19,398 nucleotides of DNA from JBAZDC01 sp041654595. Its GTDB lineage: Bacteria > Pseudomonadota > Gammaproteobacteria > Burkholderiales > Burkholderiaceae_B. Shown here one piece after another: positions 7,609 through 15,654 of the stretch. A model generated the notes under the pieces. That model ran no database searches. It was not told the DNA's origin and saw only the letters and a program-made list of their open reading frames with translations. Each line of letters opens with the position of its first letter. The stretch's first letter is position 1. Location of the stretch: contig CAZKBT010000058.1 of the NCBI GenBank assembly GCA_964551305.1, positions 1 to 19,398 of the forward strand. Direction: 5' to 3'. The translations under genes were made by a program, and so were the position numbers.

Positions 7609-8358
7609 ATGTCCGAACATCCCACCATCGCCGCTCGCCTGGAACACATCAAGACCCGTATACGCGAATGCGCGCTCCGATCCGGTCGCGCCGCCGATGC
7701 GGTCGAGCTCCTGCCCGTCAGTAAAACATTCGGCGTACCGGTCATCCGCGAAGCCGTAGCCGCCGGCATGCGGCGCCTGGGCGAAAACAAGGCGCAGGAG
7801 ATACGGGAAAAATACGAGCCGCTGAGCGACTGCGGCATCGATTGGGTCATGATCGGCCATCTCCAGACCAACAAGGCCAAGGACGTCGCGCGGCTGGCCA
7901 GCGAAATCCAGTCGCTGGACCGGCTGGATCTGGCCGTCGCCCTGGAGCGGCGCCTGCAACGGGAAGGACGGGCGATAGACGCCCTGGTGCAGATAAAGAC
8001 CTCCACCGAGCCCAGCAAGTACGGCCTGGCGCCCGACGCCCTGCCCGACTTCCTGCGCCAGGTGGCGCGGGACATGCCCGCCTTGCGCGTCAAAGGCCTG
8101 ATGACGCTGGCCGTCAATACCACCGATCCCGAAGCCGTGCGGGCCTGCTTCCGTTCGCTACGCGAGTTGCGGGACCGGACCCGGGAACTGGGGATCGACG
8201 GGGTATCGCTGGAGCGCCTGTCCATGGGCATGAGTGGCGATTTCGAGATCGCTATCCAGGAAGGCTCGACCGAAGTGCGCATCGGCACCGCCATCTTCGG
8301 CAGTCGCCCCTATCCCGATTCGTACTACTGGCCCGAAAGCAATGCCGCGCCGGGCTGA
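7609..8358 (+). CDS. YggS-family pyridoxal phosphate homeostasis protein
   Basis: 249-aa alanine-racemase-like TIM barrel (COG0325/PLPBP) that binds PLP through a lysine and helps keep free PLP and amino-acid/keto-acid pools balanced; no catalytic activity is established for the family. PLP lysine is K39 in LLPVSKTFG. Other marks: RLGENKAQEI at 56-65, MIGHLQTNKAK at 81-91 and the C-terminal phosphate-binding SMGMSGDFEIAI...STEVRIGTAIFG. I use ATG 7609; the frame remains open far upstream but only as a shadow of the oxidoreductase gene. Convergent with the aminotransferase, 23 bases apart. Confidence 0.93.
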   Translation: MSEHPTIAARLEHIKTRIRECALRSGRAADAVELLPVSKTFGVPVIREAVAAGMRRLGENKAQEIREKYEPLSDCGIDWVMIGHLQTNKAKDVARLASEIQSLDRLDLAVALERRLQREGRAIDALVQIKTSTEPSKYGLAPDALPDFLRQVARDMPALRVKGLMTLAVNTTDPEAVRACFRSLRELRDRTRELGIDGVSLERLSMGMSGDFEIAIQEGSTEVRIGTAIFGSRPYPDSYYWPESNAAPG

Positions 8359-8381
8359 CGCCGCCCGACGCGACGTTATGC

Positions 8382-9578
8382 CTAGCGCCGCTGGATGACC
8401 GCGGCGAACGCCTTGGCCACGCGCGGTATGTTGCCCGGATTCAGTCCGGTCACGCACATCCGGCCGGATGCGACCAGGTAAATGGCGTGGTCGTTGCGCA
8501 ACGTATCCACTTGCTGCTTGCTGAATCCGGTGTAGCTGAACATGCCGCGCTGGGTGAGCACGTAGCTGAAGTCCTCGCCCGGCAGCAAGGCTTTCAGCGC
8601 ATCATGCAACGAAGCGCGTACTGACAATATACGCTCGCGCATGGCCTTGACGTCCGCTTCCCATTGCTTGCGCATACCGGGATCCGTCATGACCAGCGCG
8701 GCGATCTGGCCGCCATGCAAAGGCGGGCTCGAATAATTGCGGCGGACGATGGCCTTCATCTGGCCCAGCACCAGCTCGGCCTGCTCGGCATCCGGGCACA
8801 CCACGCTCAATGCACCGACCCGCTCTCCATACAACCCCATGCTCTTGGAAAAGGAATTGGCGACCAGCATGCTCAATCCGGCCCGCGCCATTTCGCGCAC
8901 CGCGAACGCATCCTCGTCGATGCCCTCGGCAAAGCCCTGATAGGCCAGGTCGAGGTAGGGAATCAACTGGCGCTCGCGCATCACGTCGATGATCTCCAGC
9001 CATTGGGCCTTCGTCAGGTCCGTGCCTGTCGGGTTGTGGCAGCAGGCATGCAGGAGCACGACGCTGCGGGCTGGCAGCGCCGCCAGGGCCGCCTTCATAC
9101 CCCGCACATCGACGGTGCCGCCGGCCTGGTAATAGGGATAGCTGTCGACCGCCAGGCCCGCGCTCTGAAAAATGGAACGGTGGTTGTCCCATGTAGGATC
9201 GCTGACCCAGACCCCGCTTTGCGGGAACCAGCGCTTGATGAACTCGGCCCCCACTCGCAATCCGCCGCTGGAGCCGACCGTTTGTATCGTTGCGATACGT
9301 CCGCTGCGCACCGCTTCGTGCTCCGGGTCGAACAACAGATGCTGCACGGCCGAGCGGAAATTGGCGGCGCCCTCCATGGGCAGGTAGGGCTTGGCCTTGC
9401 TCGTTTGCGCCATCTGCCGCTCGGCCTCGTGGATCACGTCCAGCGCGGGCAGCGCGCCCTTGTCATCCAGGTAGATGCCGATCGACAGGTTGACCTTGTC
9501 GGCGCGGGTATCCGCCTGGAACGTCTCATTCAAGGTCAAAATGGGATCGCCGGCATAAGCTTCGATATGTTTGAACAT
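8382..9578 (-). CDS. tyrB: Aromatic amino acid aminotransferase
   Basis: PLP-dependent class I aminotransferase of the AspC/TyrB subfamily; transfers amino groups between aromatic amino acids or aspartate and 2-oxoglutarate. 398 aa (E. coli TyrB 397). Key residues: HNPTGTDLT with N182, LDLAYQGF with D210 and Y213, Schiff-base lysine K245 in NSFSKSMGLYGERVG, and carboxylate-binding R373 in ASGRMCVTGLN. I choose ATG 9578 (MFKHIEAYAG); the open frame to a TTG at 9614 is not family-like. Aspartate versus aromatic preference cannot be settled from sequence, so the tyrB symbol is tentative. A good promoter lies about 33 bases before the start codon. Confidence 0.92.
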   Translation of the reverse strand: MFKHIEAYAGDPILTLNETFQADTRADKVNLSIGIYLDDKGALPALDVIHEAERQMAQTSKAKPYLPMEGAANFRSAVQHLLFDPEHEAVRSGRIATIQTVGSSGGLRVGAEFIKRWFPQSGVWVSDPTWDNHRSIFQSAGLAVDSYPYYQAGGTVDVRGMKAALAALPARSVVLLHACCHNPTGTDLTKAQWLEIIDVMRERQLIPYLDLAYQGFAEGIDEDAFAVREMARAGLSMLVANSFSKSMGLYGERVGALSVVCPDAEQAELVLGQMKAIVRRNYSSPPLHGGQIAALVMTDPGMRKQWEADVKAMRERILSVRASLHDALKALLPGEDFSYVLTQRGMFSYTGFSKQQVDTLRNDHAIYLVASGRMCVTGLNPGNIPRVAKAFAAVIQRR

Positions 9579-9617
9579 GATGTCGTGTAAGAAAAAGTTA
9601 ATGAACGGATGCAAGGC

Positions 9618-9646
9618 ATAGTAGACCCGCGGCGCGATTCACGCAA
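9618..9646 (-). promoter_or_regulatory. Sigma70 promoter of the aminotransferase gene
   Basis: On the minus strand: -35 TTGCGT (9641-9646), a 17-bp spacer, and -10 TACTAT (9618-9623). Predicted start near 9611 gives a 33-nt leader to the ATG at 9578. Spacing is ideal and hexamers match 4/6 and 5/6. Confidence 0.55.
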
Positions 9647-9812
9647 TCGGCAGTGCCGGCTCCACGGCACTTTGCCGACGGACGCGGAGTCCAAGGCGGG
9701 CCGCCATGCCTCGGCCTGATTCGTATTATTATCGATATGGTACCCCTTGCCCATGAACGGCGCCGGTCGACGCAATCGCGGTGCTTCGTTCCCTCACTTG
9801 CTGACATGCCTT

Positions 9813-11432
9813 ATGACAAACGCTCCTCTTGACGCTCAGGCCCGGCTGGATTGGTCCAATCCCTACTCTTCTTCGCGCTCGGCGGTACTGGGACGCAATA
9901 TCGTCAGTACGTCCCAGCCGCTGGCCGCCCAGGCAGGCCTGCGCGCGCTGCTGGCGGGCGGCAATGCCGTGGATGCCGCGCTGGCGGCGGCGATGGCCCT
10001 GACCGTGGTCGAGCCCACGGGCTGCGGCATAGGCAGCGACGCATTCGCGATAATCTGGGATGGCAAGCAATTGCACGGCCTGAACGCCTCGGGCCGGTCG
10101 CCGCAAGGCTGGAATCCCGAGCGGTTCGCCGCCTGCGACGCCATGCCGGTCAGAGGCTGGGAAACCGTGACGGTGCCCGGCGCGGTCTCCGGATGGGTCG
10201 CGCTGTCCAAACGGTTCGGGCGCCTGCCCTTCGCCACCCTGGCCGAACCCGCCGTCGATTACGCGCGCAACGGCTTTCCCGTTTCCCCCGTCATCGCCAA
10301 GCTATGGGAAATGGGCGGCCGGCTGCTGGGCGACCAGCCGGGGTTCGCGCAGAGCTTCCTACCCGGCGGCAAAGCGCCCCAAGCCGGCGACATTTTCCGC
10401 AGCCATGCCCATGCCGACACGCTGCAAGCCATCGCGGACACCGAGGGCGAGGCCTTCTACCGCGGACCGTTGGCGCAGCGCATTGCCGCCTATGCCGACG
10501 AACACGGCGCCGCGTTGACCCTGGATGATCTGGCACAGCACAAAGCCGATTGGTGCGGAACGCTGGCCCAGCCTTTCGGCTCCTCCGTCATCCACGAACT
10601 GCCGCCCAACGGCCAGGGCATCGCCGCCCTGATGGCATTGGGCATGCTCGACACGCTGGGAATCGGCGACAAGCCGGTGGATCACGTCGATACCGTGCAC
10701 CTGAGCATCGAGGCCATGAAGCTGGCCCTGGCCGATGTATATCAATACAATGCGGACATCGATGCGATGCGCGTTGCTCCCCAAGCTCTGATCGATCCGG
10801 GCTATCTGGCGGAACGCGCCAAGCTCATCGATCCGCATCACGCTCGCGACCCGGGGCACGGCGCGCCGAAACCGGGCGGCACAGTATACGTAACGGCGGC
10901 CGACGCGTCGGGCATGATGGTGTCGTTCATTCAATCGAACTACATGGGCTTCGGATCGGGCGTCGTCGTTCCCGGCACGGGCATCAGCCTGCAGAACCGC
11001 GGCTCCGGCTTTTCCCTGGAATCCGGTCACGCCAACCAGGTCGGCCCGCGCAAGCGGCCCTCCCACACGATCATCCCCGCATTCGCCATGAACACGGACG
11101 GCACCCCGCTCATGTCGTTCGGCGTCATGGGCGGTCCCATGCAGCACCAAGGCCACGTGCAAATGGCGTTGCGCGTCCTGCGCTACGGACAAAATCCGCA
11201 AGCCGCCGCCGATGCGCCGCGCTGGCGGATCAAAGGCGGCCTGGGCCTGGCGCTGGAACCCGGCTTCGATCCGCAGGTCGTCGCCGAATTGGCGGCGCGG
11301 GGCCACGACATCGAGGTCACGGCGGGCGACGGCGTCTTCTCGTTCGGCGGCGCGCAGTTGATCCTGCGTCGGGGCGACGCCTACATCGCGGGCTCCGACC
11401 CGCGCAAGGACGGAATGGCCGTCGCTTACTGA
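9813..11432 (+). CDS. Gamma-glutamyltransferase family protein, cytoplasmic type
   Basis: 539-aa Ntn-hydrolase of the GGT family. Such proteins are made as a single chain that cuts itself before a threonine, which becomes the nucleophile. Here the likely site is GG/TVYVTAADASG with T357. The N-terminal GRNIVSTSQPLAAQAG and NAVDAALAAAMAL, plus the later QSNYMGFGSGVVVPGTGISL, resemble the YwrD-like branch rather than classical periplasmic Ggt, which has TTH at the nucleophile. There is no signal peptide from ATG 9813 (MTNAPLDAQARL), so it is probably cytoplasmic. Alternative in-frame starts (TTG 9747, ATG 9753) would add about 20 residues; no clear SD settles it. Substrate may be glutathione or another gamma-glutamyl compound. 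Confidence 0.9.
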   Translation: MTNAPLDAQARLDWSNPYSSSRSAVLGRNIVSTSQPLAAQAGLRALLAGGNAVDAALAAAMALTVVEPTGCGIGSDAFAIIWDGKQLHGLNASGRSPQGWNPERFAACDAMPVRGWETVTVPGAVSGWVALSKRFGRLPFATLAEPAVDYARNGFPVSPVIAKLWEMGGRLLGDQPGFAQSFLPGGKAPQAGDIFRSHAHADTLQAIADTEGEAFYRGPLAQRIAAYADEHGAALTLDDLAQHKADWCGTLAQPFGSSVIHELPPNGQGIAALMALGMLDTLGIGDKPVDHVDTVHLSIEAMKLALADVYQYNADIDAMRVAPQALIDPGYLAERAKLIDPHHARDPGHGAPKPGGTVYVTAADASGMMVSFIQSNYMGFGSGVVVPGTGISLQNRGSGFSLESGHANQVGPRKRPSHTIIPAFAMNTDGTPLMSFGVMGGPMQHQGHVQMALRVLRYGQNPQAAADAPRWRIKGGLGLALEPGFDPQVVAELAARGHDIEVTAGDGVFSFGGAQLILRRGDAYIAGSDPRKDGMAVAY

Positions 11433-11463
11433 CATAAAGGGGATGGCTGCCGCGCAAGTTTGC

Positions 11464-11497
11464 AGTATGATGCTGTATATAAACACAGCATCATGCT
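11464..11497 (+). repeat. 13-bp inverted repeat enclosing LexA box and start codon
   Basis: The arms 11464-11476 and 11485-11497 pair over 13 bp (12 Watson-Crick plus one T-G wobble), with an 8-base centre. The symmetry is longer than a LexA site needs, and the right arm includes the ATG at 11493-11495. If transcribed in full, the RNA would fold into a hairpin that hides the start codon. Confidence 0.8.
11471..11490 (+). promoter_or_regulatory. LexA (SOS) box upstream of FAN1-type nuclease
   Basis: The core CTGTATATAAACACAG (11473-11488) fits CTGT-N8-ACAG and nearly matches the E. coli LexA consensus; flanking TG/CA extends the dyad. The AT-rich centre includes TATAAA (11478-11483), a plausible -10 that bound LexA would block. 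The box ends two bases before the ATG at 11493. Regulation by LexA is inferred from the match and from the DNA-repair nature of both downstream genes. Confidence 0.8.
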
Positions 11498-13247
11498 TAT
11501 CGTGCCGACGCTAGATCCCTTCTATTATCTCCACAATTTCGAGTCCGCCGTCGCCTGGGTAAACCAGCATAGCGAAGACCTGCTCAGCGTCGAAGAGCGC
11601 GTATTCCTGGCGTGTTTTGCAAGCTTGCCGCACATGTCGCGCGCCCTGCTGGTCAGGATGATCATGAGAAAAGGGCCGTTGTTCCGGTCCAGCCGGCTGG
11701 ACTATCCGGAGATCGGCGACATCAGCCAGGCCGCTCGCCCGTTGATCGAACACGCTCTGATCGACGAAGACCCGGTGCTTACCGCGGCCGAGCTATTCAA
11801 GCTGCACTCGATGAAGGAACTGCGCGGCATCGTCGGGCCGGCGCTACCCTGTGCGGAACAACGCAAGCAGGACTTGCTGGCGACCGTATTCCTGGCTCAC
11901 CCCGAGTCCAAAACCTACGCACAGTGGCTTCGACCGGTTGACGGAACCATTCCTCCAGCCTCCAGAGGGTACATACCTACGGACCATATCCATATAGACC
12001 GTATCCGTACAGACCGTGTCTACCGTCTTCTGGTGGGAGAACTCTGCGATCGCATACGGCTCATTTTCTTCGGCAACGCCCACCAAACGTGGGCGGAATT
12101 CGTCATTACCGATCTCGGACTGCTCCGATACGAACACGTCCCCATGGCGCCGGGCTCGCGCGCATTTCGCCATCGCGACGACGTCGATGTCTATCTCGGC
12201 CTGCAGACGGTGCGGCAAACATTGCGCGACGGCCCTGCCTGCGCGGCATTGCCCGATGACGCGCCGCTTTGCGGGCTGCTCGACGCCGCCTTGCGCATCG
12301 ACACGGACAACCCCTGGTTGAGCCAGCGCCGGGACAAAATCCTGTTTTACCTGGGCCAAGAGTCCGAACGCCGACGCGATTGGGATACCGCCCGCCAAGC
12401 CTACGCCGCTTGCGCCTGGCCGGGCGCCCGCCACCGGCACGTTCGCGTGCTGGAGCGGCAAGGCGAGTCGCAATCAGCCCTGGACCTGGCGCTCGCTATT
12501 TCAGCCGCGCCGGAAAACGAAGCGGAAAGCCAACGCATCCAACGGATGCTGCCTCGGCTTCGACGTCTCTGCCGGCAAACGGTCAAGCGGTCTTCGGGTC
12601 GAGCATCCGCGCCGCCCATACCCGCCAGCCTAATGACGCTGCCCCGTGACGACAAGCAATCACGTGTCGAGCAGGCGGTGCGCAAACACCTTCATCAGGA
12701 ACACAGCCCGGTTTACTACGTGGAGAACGCGCTTATCAATTCGCTGTTCGGCCTGCTTTGCTGGGAAGCGATTTTTGCCCCCTTGCCCGGCGCTTTCTTC
12801 CATCCCTTTCAGCGCGGCCCGGCCGACCTGCTCGCACCCGACTTCAGCAAACGACGAGCCGTTCAATTTTCGCGGTGTTTACGCCAGCTTGACGATGGCA
12901 GCTATCGCAACACGATTCAGGACCGTTTCCATGACAAACAGGGAATACAGTCTCCTTTCGTGTTTTGGGACATCATTAGCGCGCCGCTGTTATCGCTGGC
13001 ATTGGACTGCCTGCCGGCGCAACATCTCAAGCTCTGGTTCGCGCGCTTGCTGGACGACGTTGCGGCCAATCGCAGCGGCTTGCCCGACCTGATCCGTTTT
13101 TTCCCCCATGAGCGCCGCTATGACATGATCGAAGTCAAAGGGCCGGGCGATCGCCTGCAAGACAATCAAACGCGATGGCTGCATTTCTTCCTGTCGCATC
13201 GCATGCCCGTCAGCGTATGTCACGTTCAGTGGCGGGAGCAGCCTTGA
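11493..13247 (+). CDS. FAN1-type VRR-NUC structure-specific nuclease
   Basis: 584-aa bacterial homologue of FAN1, a 5'-flap/structure-selective nuclease that acts on interstrand crosslinks. The C-terminal VRR-NUC (PD-(D/E)XK) domain shows GLPDLIRFF (D532), IEVKGPGD (E547, K549) and DNQTRWL (Q559). The upstream ENALINSLFGLLCWEAIFAP and GAFFHPFQRGPADLL segments are typical FAN1, as is the central LIFFGNAHQTWAEFVITDLG. The N-terminus DPFYYLHNFESAVAWV supports ATG 11493; an open TTG at 11460 lies within the LexA region. No SD precedes the ATG. It overlaps the helicase gene by 4 bases (TTGA). A degenerate repeat at 11981-12025 encodes three DR/DH pentads. Confidence 0.92.
   Translation: MLIVPTLDPFYYLHNFESAVAWVNQHSEDLLSVEERVFLACFASLPHMSRALLVRMIMRKGPLFRSSRLDYPEIGDISQAARPLIEHALIDEDPVLTAAELFKLHSMKELRGIVGPALPCAEQRKQDLLATVFLAHPESKTYAQWLRPVDGTIPPASRGYIPTDHIHIDRIRTDRVYRLLVGELCDRIRLIFFGNAHQTWAEFVITDLGLLRYEHVPMAPGSRAFRHRDDVDVYLGLQTVRQTLRDGPACAALPDDAPLCGLLDAALRIDTDNPWLSQRRDKILFYLGQESERRRDWDTARQAYAACAWPGARHRHVRVLERQGESQSALDLALAISAAPENEAESQRIQRMLPRLRRLCRQTVKRSSGRASAPPIPASLMTLPRDDKQSRVEQAVRKHLHQEHSPVYYVENALINSLFGLLCWEAIFAPLPGAFFHPFQRGPADLLAPDFSKRRAVQFSRCLRQLDDGSYRNTIQDRFHDKQGIQSPFVFWDIISAPLLSLALDCLPAQHLKLWFARLLDDVAANRSGLPDLIRFFPHERRYDMIEVKGPGDRLQDNQTRWLHFFLSHRMPVSVCHVQWREQP
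11981..12025 (+). repeat. Degenerate 15-bp tandem repeat, three units, inside nuclease gene
   Basis: Units at 11981-11995, 11996-12010 and 12011-12025 share the pattern (g/a)gacc-(a/g)t-(a/g)tc-c/t. They encode five-residue units around DHIHI, DRIRT, DRVYR just before the conserved FAN1 core. The unit length keeps the frame. Confidence 0.55.
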
Positions 13248-15541
13248 ACATCGCGGTCGCGGTGCGTGCCCTATGCGAATTCAGCGCCAAGCGCGGCGAC
13301 CTGGATTTGCGTTTCACTCCGGCGCCTAGCGCGCTGGAAGGCATGGCGGGCCATCAAGCGGTTACCGCAAAGCGCGGCTCCGCTTATGAAAAAGAAATTT
13401 CCTTGCAGGCGACATACCGGAACCTGACCGTTCGCGGACGAGCCGACGGATACGACCCCGCGCGCCGCCGCGTCGAAGAAATCAAAACCCTGCGCGGCGC
13501 CGTCGAGCGCATTCCTGATAATCATCGCGCGTTGCATTGGGCGCAAGCGAAACTGTACGCGCATATGATCTGCCGGCAACGCGGCATGTCCGACGTCCGG
13601 ATCGCTCTGATCTATTACAACGTCGATGACCAGCGCGAAACCGCGCTCGAGATACGGGCGACGGCGCGGGAACTGGCGGAACACTTCGATAAGCTGTGTG
13701 ATCAGTACCTTCAATGGGGGCTGCGGGAGAAAGCCCACCGTGATTGCCGCGACCAGGCCATGCGCGGCTTGGCTTTTCCCTTCGAGGGTTTTCGCGCCGG
13801 GCAGCGCGAATTGGCGGCGGCGGTTTTCCGGGCGGCCCGCGATGCCCGGTCGCTGATGGCGCAAGCTCCGACAGGCATAGGAAAAACATTGGCGACGCTT
13901 TTCCCACTGCTCAAATCCTTTCCGCAAGCCGGTATCGACAAGCTTTTTTTCCTGACCGCAAAAACGCCGGGGCGCCAGGTGGCGTTGGACGCCTTGCGGC
14001 GGCTGGCGTCCATACCGGAGCGATCCGCCGACCCCGCAAACGCGGCTAACGAAGCAAAGGTCTTTCCATTGCGGATTCTTGAGCTCACGGCGCGCGATAA
14101 AGCGTGTGAACATCCCGACAAGGCCTGCCACGGCGACTCCTGCCCGCTGGCCACCGGCTTTTATGATCGTTTGCCCGCCGCCCGCGCAGCGGCCGCCGAT
14201 CACACCTTGCTGACCCGCGACGCATTGCGCGACATCGGCTTGCATCATGAAGTCTGTCCTTACTACCTGGCGCAGGAAATGAGCCTGTGGAGCGACGTCA
14301 TCGTCGGCGATTACAACTATTACTATGACGTCAGCGCCGTGCTTTACAGCCAGACGCAGCAGCGGCAATGGCAAGTAGGCATATTGGTGGACGAGGCGCA
14401 TAATCTTCTCGAGCGCGGGCGTGACATGTACACATCGACCTTGCGCTATGCGGGGCTGGTCCTGGCTCGCAAGAACGCGCCAGCGGCATTGAAACGCGCG
14501 CTGACTACGCTGGCCCGGCGTTGGGGCGATCTGGCCGGCGGCGGGCATCCGGACTTTCAGGTCTTGCCCGAGCCGCCGTCCGAGTTCATCTCGGCCTGCC
14601 GCGATGCGGCAGGCGTCATCGGCGGCCACGTGACCGACGCACCGATGCCTCAAAGCCATCCCCTGCTGCGATTCTATTTCGATTTGTATTTTTTTCTGAA
14701 GCTGGCGGAGAACTTCGGAGCCCATTCCTTATTCGATATCTCGAAAGACCAAAGCAGCGGCCCGTCCCTGTGCATACGTAACGTAACGCCGGCGCCATTC
14801 CTGGCCTGCCGCCACAAAGCGGCACGCACTTGCGCCTTCTTTTCGGGCACGATGAGTCCGGAGCGCTATTACCGCGACATGCTCGGCATTCCCGATCAAG
14901 CCGCGTGGCTCGACATTAGCTCGCCCTTTCACCGCGACCAGTTGAAAGTCCGCATCGCAACAAGAATATCCACGCGCTTCACCGACCGGCTCGGTTCGCT
15001 TCCCGAGCTGGGTAAATTGATCGCGCAAGTCTATCGACAAACACCGGGCAACTACCTTTGCTTCGTCAGCAGCTTCGAATACCTGAAGCTCGTGGCCGCT
15101 GAGCTTCACGACCAGGCGGCGGACATTCCGGTCTGGAGACAACACGCGGGCATGTCGGAGAGCGACCGGCAGCAGTTTCTGGACCGATTTACCGCTGACG
15201 GCCGCGGTGTCGGGCTCGCGGTGCTTGGCGGCGCGTTCGCGGAAGGCGTGGACCTGCCGGGCAAACGCCTGATCGGGGCGTTTATCGCCACGTTGGGCCT
15301 GCCTCAGATCAACCCCGTCAATGAAGCCATGAGAACCGTCATGCAAAACCATTTCGGCCAAGGTTATGACTATGCCTATCTGTATCCCGGCTTGCGCAAG
15401 GTCGTGCAAGCGGCGGGACGAGTCATACGCACGGAACGGGACACCGGCGTGATTTATCTGCTGGATGACCGCTATGCAAAACGCACGGTGCGCAAACTGC
15501 TGCCGGCATGGTGGAATGTGACGCTGCTTGCCCCCGACTGA
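13244..15541 (+). CDS. Fe-S helicase (XPD/DinG group) with N-terminal RecB/Cas4-like nuclease domain
   Basis: 765-aa SF2 helicase. Residues about 1-150 resemble a RecB/Cas4-type PD-(D/E)XK nuclease: GRADGYD (D68), EEIKT (E79, K81) and the QAKLY motif (Q101, Y105). The helicase has Walker A APTGIGKT at 208-215, DEAH at 383-386, and QAAGRVIR as motif VI. Four cysteines, C288, C295, C300 and C338, lie between Walker A and DEAH, as expected for the 4Fe-4S cluster of XPD/DinG enzymes. I choose TTG 13244 (MNIAVAVRALCEF), 5 bases after GGGAG and overlapping the nuclease stop in TTGA; ATG 13217 is an alternative. It is presumably cotranscribed under the LexA box and unwinds or resects damaged DNA. 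Polarity (5'-3') is expected from family. Confidence 0.92.
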   Translation: MNIAVAVRALCEFSAKRGDLDLRFTPAPSALEGMAGHQAVTAKRGSAYEKEISLQATYRNLTVRGRADGYDPARRRVEEIKTLRGAVERIPDNHRALHWAQAKLYAHMICRQRGMSDVRIALIYYNVDDQRETALEIRATARELAEHFDKLCDQYLQWGLREKAHRDCRDQAMRGLAFPFEGFRAGQRELAAAVFRAARDARSLMAQAPTGIGKTLATLFPLLKSFPQAGIDKLFFLTAKTPGRQVALDALRRLASIPERSADPANAANEAKVFPLRILELTARDKACEHPDKACHGDSCPLATGFYDRLPAARAAAADHTLLTRDALRDIGLHHEVCPYYLAQEMSLWSDVIVGDYNYYYDVSAVLYSQTQQRQWQVGILVDEAHNLLERGRDMYTSTLRYAGLVLARKNAPAALKRALTTLARRWGDLAGGGHPDFQVLPEPPSEFISACRDAAGVIGGHVTDAPMPQSHPLLRFYFDLYFFLKLAENFGAHSLFDISKDQSSGPSLCIRNVTPAPFLACRHKAARTCAFFSGTMSPERYYRDMLGIPDQAAWLDISSPFHRDQLKVRIATRISTRFTDRLGSLPELGKLIAQVYRQTPGNYLCFVSSFEYLKLVAAELHDQAADIPVWRQHAGMSESDRQQFLDRFTADGRGVGLAVLGGAFAEGVDLPGKRLIGAFIATLGLPQINPVNEAMRTVMQNHFGQGYDYAYLYPGLRKVVQAAGRVIRTERDTGVIYLLDDRYAKRTVRKLLPAWWNVTLLAPD

Positions 15542-15589
15542 ATGAAACTATCGTCTTGCATTCAACGCAGTTACTATTAGCGCTCTGCC

Positions 15590-15595
15590 TATAAT
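15590..15595 (+). promoter_or_regulatory. Consensus -10 element for yqaE-type gene
   Basis: A perfect TATAAT lies about 60 bases before the ATG at 15655. No convincing -35 lies at standard spacing (CAGTTA at 15568-15573 with 16 bp is weak). Predicted transcript start is near 15602, just before the inverted repeat described separately. Confidence 0.5.
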
Positions 15596-15605
15596 GGCCA
15601 ATTCA

Positions 15606-15632
15606 AAATGGCGCGCGCAAAAATCGCCATTT
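15606..15632 (+). repeat. 8-bp inverted repeat in the leader of yqaE-type gene
   Basis: AAATGGCG (15606-15613) and CGCCATTT (15625-15632) are perfect complements, 11 bases apart. The dyad lies directly downstream of the predicted start point, so it may be an operator or a 5' mRNA hairpin. Confidence 0.5.
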
Positions 15633-15654
15633 CAACCTTATCCGGATATGCCTC

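Noticed and set aside
6703..8358. 551-aa plus-strand frame ending in the YggS-type protein
   Set aside because: Its first 300 codons are an Arg/Ala/Pro-rich shadow of the flavin oxidoreductase; only the part from 7609 is a real protein.
9721..9745. AT-rich TATTATTATCGATATGG before the GGT-family gene as its promoter
   Set aside because: A -10-like TATTAT is present but I could not find a matching -35, and the gene's start codon is uncertain.
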